Positions 1-8,181 of a DNA stretch of 64,000 bases are shown here, piece by piece. Below the pieces are notes generated by a model, which saw nothing but the letters and a program-made list of their open reading frames with translations, had not been told where the DNA came from and did no database searches. The DNA is from Oscillospiraceae bacterium. GTDB taxonomy: Bacteria; Bacillota; Clostridia; Oscillospirales; Acutalibacteraceae. A program made the position numbers and the translations under genes. The stretch spans positions 1 to 64,000 of the forward strand of contig JAQXMC010000004.1 of the NCBI GenBank assembly GCA_029012445.1, written 5' to 3'. Each line of letters starts with the position of its first letter. Position 1 is the first letter of the stretch.

Positions 1-1316
1 AATTTGTTGTCTTTGCTTCGGTAGTAATAGCCGCCGTCGGGCGTTTTGCCGAGAGGACCGTAGAAATCGGTCATGCACATTATATATGTTCCGAAAGCGT
101 CATAGATATCTTGGGTGCCGTCTTTTCTGGTCAGCAGGATAAAATCTTCATCCTCGCCGTTCAGATGAGTGTAAAGCGGCAAAAATGACGGCTCACCGTT
201 CTTGCTTTCTTTTTTGAGGTTTTTCTGGTCAAGCTTGAGCTTTTTGCCCGTCAGAGTGCTGTAAAGAACATATTTTCCGTCGTCGTTGAGAAAGACGAGG
301 CTTGAGCCGTCCTTTCCGCTGAGAACATATCTTATCTGAGAGCCTTTGAAATCGGTTTTTATCTTATTGATTAGCTTGCCGTTGACATCGTATCTGTAAA
401 ATGTCGTTTTATCGTTGTCGGCGCAGAGAAAGCTTTTGCTGCTCTCATCATAGGACAGAAAATCGAAGCTGTCCTTGAGCAGAAGGTTTCCGTTGAGATC
501 GCAAAGGTTATAGCGTTCGCTGTCATCGGTGCTGAACACGATGAAAACGCCGTTAATAATTCTTAGTACGGAATAGTCTCTGATCTTTATTTCGGTCAGC
601 AGCTCGCCCTCTGAATTGACGCAGATGACTCTTGACTTATCGCTGTCATTGGTCACTTCGAGAATAAACTTTCCGTTCTTGGCGTAATATATGCTTTCTA
701 TCCTTTCGCCCGGCAGCGCCTTAGCACCGTCAAAGATCACATTGCCGTTGAAGTCATAAAGTGTTTGGGAGCCGTCGGCGTTAAAGACTTCGATATAGTC
801 CTTCGGATTTGGGTCATAATCCGGAAGGCTGTGAACCTTTATCGACCATGAGCCGTCCTGCCCTATAAGAAAGGTCTCGACGATTGCGCTTTCCTCGTCG
901 AGTTCGGCGATATCTTCGGCAGTCCTTATGAAGGTCTGGGCAATATAGACGATCTGGCCGCTTTTTGAAGTGAGAGTTCTGACAGAGCGGTAAATTCCGC
1001 CGACGATGATCCGGCCGTCAAGAGTGGCGAAGCCATAGCTCGCTTCGTTCTGTGTTTCGGCGCCTGATTTTTCGTTCTCGGGGGCAAATTCTCTGATCTC
1101 CGATATGAACGGCACTATATAGCCGTAGCTGTCCGACGGAATAAATTCAGCAACCGGACCGCCGTGAAAATATTTTTTGACGCTGCTGCTCTCATATTTT
1201 CCGATATCCGGCAGCTTTTTCAGCTTGAATACCGCTTCACCGCTTTTTCCACCGCAAGAAACGAGAGCAGAAGCCATCATGAGCGTGCAAAGTATCAAGG
1301 CTGTCAATCTTTTCAT
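1..1316 (-). CDS. Partial lipoprotein of unknown function (C-terminal end outside window)
   Basis: The gene begins at an ATG at 1316 preceded by an AGGAGGT-like site (1321-1326 on the plus strand) and runs off the left edge, so about 438 residues are visible. The N terminus is a lipoprotein signal: short basic start, hydrophobic stretch and a lipobox ending LVSCGG. The rest is a chain of short beta-rich segments of the type DxNGxxIxD, GELLTEI and LNGNLLLKD, which suggests a beta-propeller or WG-repeat-like fold exposed outside the membrane. I recognise no catalytic motif. It lies just downstream of the EF-G-like gene but beyond that gene's terminator, so it is probably transcribed separately. 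Function unknown; the signal peptide call is firm, the fold is inference. Confidence 0.8.
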   Translation of the reverse strand, partial: MKRLTALILCTLMMASALVSCGGKSGEAVFKLKKLPDIGKYESSSVKKYFHGGPVAEFIPSDSYGYIVPFISEIREFAPENEKSGAETQNEASYGFATLDGRIIVGGIYRSVRTLTSKSGQIVYIAQTFIRTAEDIAELDEESAIVETFLIGQDGSWSIKVHSLPDYDPNPKDYIEVFNADGSQTLYDFNGNVIFDGAKALPGERIESIYYAKNGKFILEVTNDSDKSRVICVNSEGELLTEIKIRDYSVLRIINGVFIVFSTDDSERYNLCDLNGNLLLKDSFDFLSYDESSKSFLCADNDKTTFYRYDVNGKLINKIKTDFKGSQIRYVLSGKDGSSLVFLNDDGKYVLYSTLTGKKLKLDQKNLKKESKNGEPSFLPLYTHLNGEDEDFILLTRKDGTQDIYDAFGTYIMCMTDFYGPLGKTPDGGYYYRSKDNK

Positions 1317-1374
1317 TTTTACCTCCTGTTCCAGCGCTGTGACGGAAGCCGCGGCGCTTTCCGGAAAATTGCCG

Positions 1375-1401
1375 AAAAAGTCCCGCCGAATTCGACGGGA
1401 C
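1375..1401 (-). terminator. Rho-independent terminator after the EF-G-like gene
   Basis: The stem GTCCCG.CG with loop AATT spans 1380-1401 and is followed, reading the minus strand, by five T (1379-1375). It sits 11 bases past the stop codon at 1412. Confidence 0.8.
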
Positions 1402-1411
1402 CGTTAATTTT

Positions 1412-3478
1412 TTATTCAGCCGCTTCGGCTTTGGCCTCCTCAATGACCTTCTGAGCAACCTGAGCGGGGGCGTCCTGATAACGCGCGAACTCAAGAGTGA
1501 AGTGACCTCTGCCAGCCGTTATCGAACGAAGAACGATAGCGAAGTCACCCATTTCGGCCATCGGAACTTCAGCGATAAGCTCCTGCATCTTCGGCTCGTC
1601 GGCCGGGCCCATGCCGAGAACAGCGCCTCTTCTCTTTGTGATATCGCCCATGATATCGCCGAGGTTTTCGTTGGGCATATAAGCCTTGAGAGTGCCTATT
1701 GGCTCAAGGATAGAGGGGTTAGCCTGCGGAATTGCCGCCTTGAAAGCGAGTGAAGCCGCGGTTTTGAACGCCATTTCGGAAGAATCGACCGGGTGATATG
1801 AGCCGTCATAAAGAACAGCCTTGAGGCCGACCATGGGATAGCCCGCCATAACGCCCTTCTGGATACATTCGCGAAGTCCCTTTTCGACCGCCGGGAAGTA
1901 GTTCTTGGGAACCGAACCGCCGACGACCTCGGTCTCGAAAATAAGATCGTCCGTGTCGGCCGGCTCAAATCTGATCCAGACATCGCCGAACTGACCGTGA
2001 CCGCCCGACTGCTTCTTGTGTCTGCCCTGAACGGAGACTGTCTTTCTGATAGCCTCGCGATAGGCAACCTTGGGAGTCTTGAGGCCGATTTCAACGCCGA
2101 ATTTTGACTTGAGCTTTGAAACGATAACATCAAGATGCTGTTCGCCGAGACCTGAAAGTATCTGTTCTCTTGTTTCGGTGTTTGTCTCGAATGTGATCGT
2201 CGGATCTTCCTCCATGAGTCTCAGAAGACCGGAAGCAACCTTTTCTTCGTCGCCCTTTTTCTTGACGACGACAGCCATTGAAAGGCAGGGTGCGGGGAAT
2301 TTGACCGTGCCCATTTTTATAACATCGTTAGCCGAGCAGATCGTGTCGCCCGTCCTGACGCCGGCAAGCTTAGTGACAACGCCGATATCGCCGGCCGTGA
2401 TTTCTTTTGCGTCCTCGGCCTTTCCGCCTCTGAGGGTGATGATCTTGCCCATTCTTTCGCTTTCGCCCGTGCGCTCGTTATAAGCGGGAGTGTCGGCGGT
2501 GATCTTGCCCGAGAGTACCTTTATGTATGACATCTTGCCGACAAACGGGTCGGCGACGGTCTTGAAGCAAACCGCCGCAAGAGGTCCGTTGGCGTCGAAG
2601 GGAAGCATCTCTTCTTTTCCGTTTCTGATGACTTTCTCGCCCTTTGAATCAGCGGGGCTCTGAGCGGAATAAACGAGAGCGTCGAGAATGAGACCGATAG
2701 CTTCGGCATTATAGCCCGAGCAGGCGTAAACCGGATAGATTTCGCCCTGCTCAACGCCGGCGGTCAGACCTTTGATGATTTCCTCTTTCGTCAGAGTTTC
2801 GCCCTCAAAGAATTTTTCCATGAGCTCCTCGTCAACGGTTGCGACCGCTTCGGCAAGGATCTCTTTCATTTCGTCGATCTTTCCGTCAGACGGGAAATCA
2901 ACATAGACCTTTTCGTTGTTTTCATATTTGAACGCTTTTCCGTTGCAAAGGTTGCAATAAGCGGCGATCTTTCCGTTGACCATATAGGGAACGACAACGG
3001 GGCAGACCTTGGTGCCGAATTCCTCCTGAAGGGCGGCGAAGGTCTTGTAGAAATCACGGTTGTCGGCGTCGCACTTGGTGACTGCGAAGAAAGTCGAAAG
3101 ACCGTATTTGTGAGCGAGCGCAAACGCCTTTTCGGCGCCGACATCAAAGCCGCTGCCCGCCGAGGTGACGATAAGAACGGTCTCGGCCGCTCTCATTCCC
3201 TCGCTCATTCCGCCGGCAAAGTCGAATTTGCCCGGAGTGTCGATGAGATTGATTTTAACGCCGTTCCATTCGAGCGGAGCTATTGCCGTTGAAACGGAGA
3301 AATGGCGCTTTTTCTCTTCAGGATCAAAGTCCATTACCGTGTTTGAATCAGTTACTCTGCCTAATCTATCTGTTGCTCCCGCAACATAAAGCATTGCTTC
3401 TGCAAGTGTAGTTTTACCCTTTCCGCCGTGACCTGCTATGACCACATTTCTGATATCCTTGGTGCCGTATGACTTCAT
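1412..3478 (-). CDS. Elongation factor G-like translational GTPase (EF-G paralogue)
   Basis: At 688 residues it has the full EF-G layout: GTPase domain (about 1-270), beta-barrel domain II, and domains III-V with motifs GLGEQHLDV and SGGHGQFGDV. It belongs to the divergent EF-G-like family common in Firmicutes, not to the canonical fusA next to rpsL/rpsG. The G1 loop reads GHGGKGKTT. G3 reads DTPGKFDF, with Lys where canonical EF-G has the catalytic His, and G4 reads TKCD instead of NKxD. GTP hydrolysis may therefore be slow or altered (inference). Start ATG with an AGGAGGTAA site 6-7 bases upstream. Monocistronic, with its own promoter and terminator. The role of this paralogue in translocation or recycling is not settled by sequence. 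Confidence 0.93.
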   Translation of the reverse strand: MKSYGTKDIRNVVIAGHGGKGKTTLAEAMLYVAGATDRLGRVTDSNTVMDFDPEEKKRHFSVSTAIAPLEWNGVKINLIDTPGKFDFAGGMSEGMRAAETVLIVTSAGSGFDVGAEKAFALAHKYGLSTFFAVTKCDADNRDFYKTFAALQEEFGTKVCPVVVPYMVNGKIAAYCNLCNGKAFKYENNEKVYVDFPSDGKIDEMKEILAEAVATVDEELMEKFFEGETLTKEEIIKGLTAGVEQGEIYPVYACSGYNAEAIGLILDALVYSAQSPADSKGEKVIRNGKEEMLPFDANGPLAAVCFKTVADPFVGKMSYIKVLSGKITADTPAYNERTGESERMGKIITLRGGKAEDAKEITAGDIGVVTKLAGVRTGDTICSANDVIKMGTVKFPAPCLSMAVVVKKKGDEEKVASGLLRLMEEDPTITFETNTETREQILSGLGEQHLDVIVSKLKSKFGVEIGLKTPKVAYREAIRKTVSVQGRHKKQSGGHGQFGDVWIRFEPADTDDLIFETEVVGGSVPKNYFPAVEKGLRECIQKGVMAGYPMVGLKAVLYDGSYHPVDSSEMAFKTAASLAFKAAIPQANPSILEPIGTLKAYMPNENLGDIMGDITKRRGAVLGMGPADEPKMQELIAEVPMAEMGDFAIVLRSITAGRGHFTLEFARYQDAPAQVAQKVIEEAKAEAAE

Positions 3479-3557
3479 ATTATTAAATTACCTCCTTACA
3501 GTGCGGCCGAAAACAGACCGTCTGTTAAATATTCACTGGTTATACAGCTCACCAATA

Positions 3558-3586
3558 ATTTTAACATATGATATATGCAATTTCAA
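3558..3586 (-). promoter_or_regulatory. Sigma-A-type promoter of the EF-G-like gene
   Basis: On the minus strand TTGAAA (3586-3581), a 17-base spacer and TAAAAT (3563-3558) lie about 80 bases before the ATG at 3478. Confidence 0.6.
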
Positions 3587-3632
3587 TGATTTTTTGTGAA
3601 AAATCTATAATTTTGACGATATATTTAAAGCA

Positions 3633-3663
3633 AGAGCGGCCGCATTTTGATATGCGCCGCTCT
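3633..3663 (-). terminator. Terminator-like hairpin after ypeB
   Basis: AGAGCGGC pairs with GCCGCTCT, with an inner GCAT/ATGC extension, about 43 bases after the ypeB stop. The downstream tract on the minus strand is only moderately T-rich. Confidence 0.5.
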
Positions 3664-3705
3664 CAGCCGATCTCCTTTGTCAGCCAACTGTCTGTTTTCT
3701 CCGCC

Positions 3706-5055
3706 TCATTCGGTCAGAACACCGCCGTCTGTGTAAAGCAGCAGCAAGATATCTCTTTCCTGCAGGGTTTCGCAGTCGATATAAACGAGCACCTCCTGCT
3801 TTTGCTTATCTCTGCAGTGAAATTCAAAGCAAAGATATTCCCTGTCGCTCTGCGTCGGGATCAGAGCCGTTTTGCTGTCGATGACCTCAAGCTCCTTGTT
3901 CAGCTTTTTCTTTGCTTCGCCGAGCTTGTCTTTTTCAACGGCTGCGAGCTTTCTCTGAGTGTGGTTCATCAGATAGGTTCTCGCGTCGAACGAGACTATT
4001 TCTCCGGTTTCGAGCGAAACGCCGACCTTTATCAGATCCGGATAGCAGACAACGCCGTTTTCAACATAGGCGTAATTGACCGTGCATACGCCGTCATATG
4101 TGGAGTAATAGCTGCTTTTCATATTGTCATAGCCAAGTCCGCTCAGATATTTTTCACCCCGTTCGGCCGCGCTGGTCTGACTGATAGTGCTTTCGCCCTC
4201 ATAGCCGGAGTTGACTATATAGCAGAGCTTGCAGCCCTTTTTTGTTATGCCGACCGTTTTGCTGTCCGAGCTGAAGCAATAGAGATAGAGCTCGCCGCAT
4301 TCGTCGCTTTCCTCGCGGAGCTTGTTTTTCGGAATGCCCAGAATTTTTGCCGCGTACTCACCGGCTTCGGTTCTCGTTGCCTCGGGGAGCTCCTTGACGC
4401 ACTTGGGCTCCCTTGAACCCATGTGGTCGGAAAAAGGCCCGTCATAGATGAGCGATGGGTAATCCTGAAAGCCCTGCTCGGCGCTGACCATGCTGTCGGA
4501 AAAAAGAACGGAATCGCTGCTGTCATAGAGCGAAAGATTGGTCTTGCTTTTTTCAAAGGTGAGCGAGCCGTCATAATATGAGGAGCGTATTGAGCTGAGC
4601 GAAGAAGACAGCTCCTTGGCGTAAGACAAAAGAAAGGCGAGATTTTCGCTGTCTGTTCCGGAGGGCGCGGAGTCCGAGGCAAGCTTAGTCGTCACGCTGC
4701 TTGTGTAGTCGCCTATCTGAGACAGGAATTTATAGATGTCGGCGGTGTAGATCTCGCTGCTTTCTATCTCGCTCAAAGCCGCCTTGGCGCACCTTGCTTC
4801 GGCGTTCAGAGATGAGGATATTTTGCTCATATTTTCCGCATCGGCTGAATACCGGCCCTTTTCAAGGACTATAACAATGGCGTCAACGCTTTCGCTAAGC
4901 TCGCTGAGCGCTCTCTGCCGGGACAGCTCGACCTGTTTTTTGTAGCTCTGGGAGGAAAGGAAAAACGAAACCGTTGTTGCAAGAAGAACGGCTATCGCAG
5001 TCAGACAGAATGAAATCAGCCTGATCTGTTTTCTCGTCAGATTAGAGGTTTTCAC
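3706..5055 (-). CDS. ypeB: Spore germination protein YpeB
   Basis: A protein of 449 residues with an N-terminal membrane anchor (about 12-32), then a long coiled helical region, then repeated PepSY-like domains. The segment LIYDGPFSDHM near residue 205 is the hallmark of YpeB. In Bacillus, YpeB is needed to place or stabilise the cortex-lytic enzyme SleB in the spore, so this gene marks a spore former. The start is GTG at 5055 with a GGGAG about 11 bases upstream. sleB, the usual neighbour, is not adjacent here. A terminator-like hairpin follows. The family call is firm; expression in the forespore is inferred from the family, and I did not identify a sporulation sigma site. Confidence 0.9.
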   Translation of the reverse strand: MKTSNLTRKQIRLISFCLTAIAVLLATTVSFFLSSQSYKKQVELSRQRALSELSESVDAIVIVLEKGRYSADAENMSKISSSLNAEARCAKAALSEIESSEIYTADIYKFLSQIGDYTSSVTTKLASDSAPSGTDSENLAFLLSYAKELSSSLSSIRSSYYDGSLTFEKSKTNLSLYDSSDSVLFSDSMVSAEQGFQDYPSLIYDGPFSDHMGSREPKCVKELPEATRTEAGEYAAKILGIPKNKLREESDECGELYLYCFSSDSKTVGITKKGCKLCYIVNSGYEGESTISQTSAAERGEKYLSGLGYDNMKSSYYSTYDGVCTVNYAYVENGVVCYPDLIKVGVSLETGEIVSFDARTYLMNHTQRKLAAVEKDKLGEAKKKLNKELEVIDSKTALIPTQSDREYLCFEFHCRDKQKQEVLVYIDCETLQERDILLLLYTDGGVLTE

Positions 5056-5154
5056 GGCTCACACAACTCCCGGCGCGGCGCATAATGCCGCAGAATATTT
5101 TCGGTATATTTTGTGAACTTTTTCAAAAATTATACCGTTTATACCCGTTTTTCA

Positions 5155-5183
5155 TTGAAAACGCTGCGGCTTTGTTGTATAAT
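5155..5183 (+). promoter_or_regulatory. Sigma-A promoter of the cysteine desulfurase-thiI-sortase run
   Basis: TTGAAA (5155-5160), exactly 17 bases, then TATAAT (5178-5183). Transcription would begin near 5190, leaving a leader of about 60 bases. Confidence 0.8.
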
Positions 5184-5208
5184 ATATTTTATGCTTATAT
5201 CTAAAATC

Positions 5209-5238
5209 GGGCATTAGGGCTTATTGCGCCCTGAGCCC
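5209..5238 (+). other. Leader hairpin before the cysteine desulfurase start
   Basis: AGGGC and GCCCT flank a 7-base loop, with an outer GGGC/GCCC arm. The hairpin lies in the mRNA leader and holds the upstream TTG codon (5224) in its loop, which favours the GTG at 5251 as start. Confidence 0.45.
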
Positions 5239-5250
5239 CGGCGATCGGCG

Positions 5251-6390
5251 GTGTATTATTTGACAGCTTATCTTGACAACAGCGCAACGACTAAGGTGTG
5301 CGACGAAGCGATAGAAAAAATGTGTTCCTGCATGAAAGAGTGCTGGGGCAACCCGTCGTCGTCTCATTTTGTCGGAATTGAGGCGTATCGGGAGCTTGAA
5401 AGCGCGAGGGAAGCGGTAGCGTCGGCTCTGTCCTGTCAGCCCAAGGAGATATTTTTCACCTCCGGCGGAACGGAGAGCAACAATCTCGCCATCAAGGGCG
5501 CCGCCGATAAGCTGAAAAGAAGGGGAAACAAGATAATAACAACGGCGATAGAGCATCCGAGCGTTGCAAGCGTCTGCGAAAAGCTCAGAAGCGGCGGCTT
5601 CAATGTTGTCGCTCTCAAGCCCGGCAGGGACGCAAGAATAAGCCTTGATGAGCTTGAAAAAGAGATTGACGAAGACACTGTTCTCGTCAGCGTTATGGCT
5701 GTGAACAACGAGGTCGGCTCGATACAGCCGTTTGATAAAATCAAGAGCATTATCAAAAGGAAAAATTCCCCGGCTCTTCTTCATGTTGACGCCGTTCAGG
5801 CTTTCGGAAAGCTCACGCTCAGGCCGAAAAGCGACGGGATAGACCTCATGACCGTCTCGTCACACAAGATACACGGACCGAAAGGAGCGGGCGCGCTTTT
5901 TGTCGCCGACACGGTGAAGATAAATCCTGTCACGCTCGGCGGAGAGCAGGAAAAAAAGCTTCGCCCGGGAACGGAGGCAATGCCCGCAATAGTCGGCTTC
6001 GGCGAGGCCGTCAGACAGCTCGGAAATATTAACGGGCAGTTAAAAAAGATGTCAAGCCTAAGAAACGATTTTCTTTTAAAATTGAAAGGAATGCAGGGCG
6101 TCAGCATAAATTCGCCGGACGACGCTTTGCCCTATATAGTGAATATATCGGTTGACGGGCTTCGCTCGGAGCCGGTGCTGAATCTGCTTTCAGATATGGG
6201 CGTGTGCGTTTCGAGCGGGTCAGCCTGCTCAAAGGGGCGCAAAAGCCATGTTCTGGAAGCGCTCGGTCTGCCGCCCGAAAGAGTCGACAGCGCAATCAGA
6301 ATATCAATGTCAAGATACACGACCGAGGAGGAGCTGGAGCTTTTCATAAAGGGAATAGAAACGGCTCAGAAGGTCATCAGAAGAAGATAA
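5251..6390 (+). CDS. Cysteine desulfurase (IscS/NifS family) paired with ThiI
   Basis: A class V aminotransferase-fold PLP enzyme that takes sulfur from cysteine as a persulfide. Visible are the N-terminal YLDNSATT, the PLP-binding lysine in SSHKIHGPKG, and the persulfide cysteine loop SSGSACSKG. About 379 residues from GTG 5251, normal for the family; the frame is also open from a TTG at 5224, but that codon sits in a hairpin. thiI starts 9 bases after the stop, so this enzyme most likely feeds sulfur to ThiI for tRNA 4-thiouridine, as the dedicated desulfurase NifZ does in Bacillus. No iscU or sufU neighbour is present, which argues against a main Fe-S role. Enzyme class firm; partner assignment from context. 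Confidence 0.93.
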   Translation: MYYLTAYLDNSATTKVCDEAIEKMCSCMKECWGNPSSSHFVGIEAYRELESAREAVASALSCQPKEIFFTSGGTESNNLAIKGAADKLKRRGNKIITTAIEHPSVASVCEKLRSGGFNVVALKPGRDARISLDELEKEIDEDTVLVSVMAVNNEVGSIQPFDKIKSIIKRKNSPALLHVDAVQAFGKLTLRPKSDGIDLMTVSSHKIHGPKGAGALFVADTVKINPVTLGGEQEKKLRPGTEAMPAIVGFGEAVRQLGNINGQLKKMSSLRNDFLLKLKGMQGVSINSPDDALPYIVNISVDGLRSEPVLNLLSDMGVCVSSGSACSKGRKSHVLEALGLPPERVDSAIRISMSRYTTEEELELFIKGIETAQKVIRRR

Positions 6391-6399
6391 GGGATACGC

Positions 6400-7566
6400 A
6401 TGAAAGAAATCATACTTTTAAAAGAGGGGGAGCTTGCCCTCAAGGGACTCAACAGGTCAAGCTTTGAGGATAAGCTCGTTAAAAATATAAAATACCGTTT
6501 CAGGGATCTCGGCAAATTCACCTTTGTCAAAAGCCAGTCAACAATCGTTATCGAGCCGGAAAGCGAAGATGTGGACTTCGCTCAGGCCGTCGAGAGGCTG
6601 AAAAAGGTCTTCGGTATAGTTGCGTTTTCAACTGCGGCAATAGCCGAAAAGAATATCGAAAGCATCAAAGCGACGGCTGACGAATATCTGCGCGATCAGA
6701 TCCTCGCCGCAAAGACCTTCAAGGTCGAGGCCAAGAGGAGCGACAAAAAATTCTGCATGACCTCGCCGGAGATAAGCCGTGAGGTCGGGGCATATATTCT
6801 GAAAAAATATCCGCATATCAGTGTGGATGTTCACGAGCCGGATCTGAAAATAACGGTCGAGATAAGAGAAAGAGCCTATGTCAGAGGCAATCAGATAAAA
6901 GGAATAGGCGGTATGCCGGTCGGCTCGGCGGGCAAGGCGGCTGTTCTGATGTCGGGAGGCATCGACAGCCCGGTCGCGGCCTATATGATGGCAAAGAGAG
7001 GCCTGCAGCTGACGGCGATCCATTTCGCTGCGCCGCCCTACACAAGCAAAAAAGCGGAACTGAAGGTCAGAGAGCTTGTCAAAAAGGTCAGCGCCTACGC
7101 CGGAAGAATATATTTCGCAATAGTTCCCTTCACCGAGATACAGGAGCATATCAAGGATGAATGCCCCGAAGAGCTTTTCACGCTTATCATGCGCCGCCTT
7201 ATGATGGAGATAGCGACGAGAATCGCCGAGAAGGACGAATGTCATGCGCTGATAACGGGCGAGAGCCTCGGTCAGGTCGCCAGCCAGACGCTGCTTGCGC
7301 TCGGCGTGACAGACGAAGCGACGCCTCTGCCTGTGTTCAGACCGTGCATCGGAATGGATAAACAGGAGATCATCGCCGTCGCAAGAAAGATAGACACCTT
7401 TGAAACTTCAATTTTGCCTTATGAGGACTGCTGCACCGTTTTCACACCGAAGCACCCGAGAACAAGGCCCACGCTCGAACAGGTCAGACAGGCTCAGGCT
7501 CTCGTTGACTGGGAGCCGATGATAGAAAAGGCGGTCGCCGAAACCCGCTTCGAGCCGATATCCTGA
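6400..7566 (+). CDS. thiI: tRNA 4-thiouridine synthase ThiI
   Basis: 388 residues. It has the N-terminal ferredoxin-like plus THUMP RNA-binding region (about 1-165) and a PP-loop ATP pyrophosphatase domain with SGGIDSP near residue 186. Adenylation of U8 in tRNA followed by sulfur transfer gives 4-thiouridine. The C-terminal rhodanese domain of the E. coli enzyme is absent, as is usual in Firmicutes, where the adjacent desulfurase delivers sulfur directly. Conserved YEDCCTVF and PKHPRT motifs near the C terminus fit the family. It begins 9 bases after the desulfurase stop and lies in the same transcription unit. Confidence 0.96.
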   Translation: MKEIILLKEGELALKGLNRSSFEDKLVKNIKYRFRDLGKFTFVKSQSTIVIEPESEDVDFAQAVERLKKVFGIVAFSTAAIAEKNIESIKATADEYLRDQILAAKTFKVEAKRSDKKFCMTSPEISREVGAYILKKYPHISVDVHEPDLKITVEIRERAYVRGNQIKGIGGMPVGSAGKAAVLMSGGIDSPVAAYMMAKRGLQLTAIHFAAPPYTSKKAELKVRELVKKVSAYAGRIYFAIVPFTEIQEHIKDECPEELFTLIMRRLMMEIATRIAEKDECHALITGESLGQVASQTLLALGVTDEATPLPVFRPCIGMDKQEIIAVARKIDTFETSILPYEDCCTVFTPKHPRTRPTLEQVRQAQALVDWEPMIEKAVAETRFEPIS

Positions 7567-7590
7567 CCGAAGAAGCAGAGGAGAGAATGA

Positions 7591-8181
7591 ATGATGCCCG
7601 AATATGAACAGCCGGCTCTTGAGGCCGTTAATATGCTGAAAGAAAAAGGTCTGAAGGTCGCGACTGCCGAATCCTGCACGGCGGGACTGCTGTCAAAGCT
7701 GATAACCGATATACCCGGTTCCTCCGAGATATTTGACGGCGGAATCGTCAGCTATTCAAACGAGGTCAAGGCCGACCTTCTCGGTGTTGAAAAGCAGATG
7801 CTCGATAAATACGGAGCGGTCAGCGATATCGTGGCTGTCGAGATGGCCAAGGGCATCAGGGAGAAGATAAAGAGCGACATCGGAATAGGAATAACAGGAA
7901 TTGCGGGGCCCGGAAGCGATCAGACAAACAAGCCCGTCGGACTCGTTTATATAGCTCTTTGCGACGGGGAGAGCACCGTTATCAAGAAGCTTGACGACAG
8001 ATATTCGGGCGAGGATGTCCGGGAAAGAAACAGAGAAAATTCGGCTCTCGCCGCCCTCTCACTGATAAAGAAGTATTTGCAGGCGTACCCCGAAAAAGCG
8101 GACGGAACGCTCGCCACCGATGAATTTATAGAGAAATATCACACCGAACGGAGGGGTGAATATGGAAATATACGAGGATAA
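7591..8181 (+). CDS. pncC: CinA C-terminal domain protein (nicotinamide mononucleotide deamidase-type, PncC)
   Basis: 196 residues, essentially only the CinA C-terminal domain, with the motif AESCTAG near residue 25 and GIAGPGSDQTNKPVGLVYIA in the second half. In enterobacteria this stand-alone domain deamidates NMN to nicotinate mononucleotide. The N-terminal molybdopterin-like half of full CinA is absent. Start ATG at 7591 behind GAGGAGAG. The last 20 bases overlap the start of the sortase gene, so the two are translationally coupled. The C-terminal tail of about 25 residues after the domain is not typical. Substrate inferred from family. Confidence 0.88.
   Translation: MMPEYEQPALEAVNMLKEKGLKVATAESCTAGLLSKLITDIPGSSEIFDGGIVSYSNEVKADLLGVEKQMLDKYGAVSDIVAVEMAKGIREKIKSDIGIGITGIAGPGSDQTNKPVGLVYIALCDGESTVIKKLDDRYSGEDVRERNRENSALAALSLIKKYLQAYPEKADGTLATDEFIEKYHTERRGEYGNIRG

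Noticed and set aside
5224..5250. TTG at 5224 as start of the cysteine desulfurase
   Set aside because: It lies in the loop of a leader hairpin and would add nine residues that the family lacks; the GTG at 5251 gives a near-normal N terminus.
6628..7245. 205-codon minus-strand frame inside thiI
   Set aside because: Shadow of thiI; the translated sequence shows no domain.
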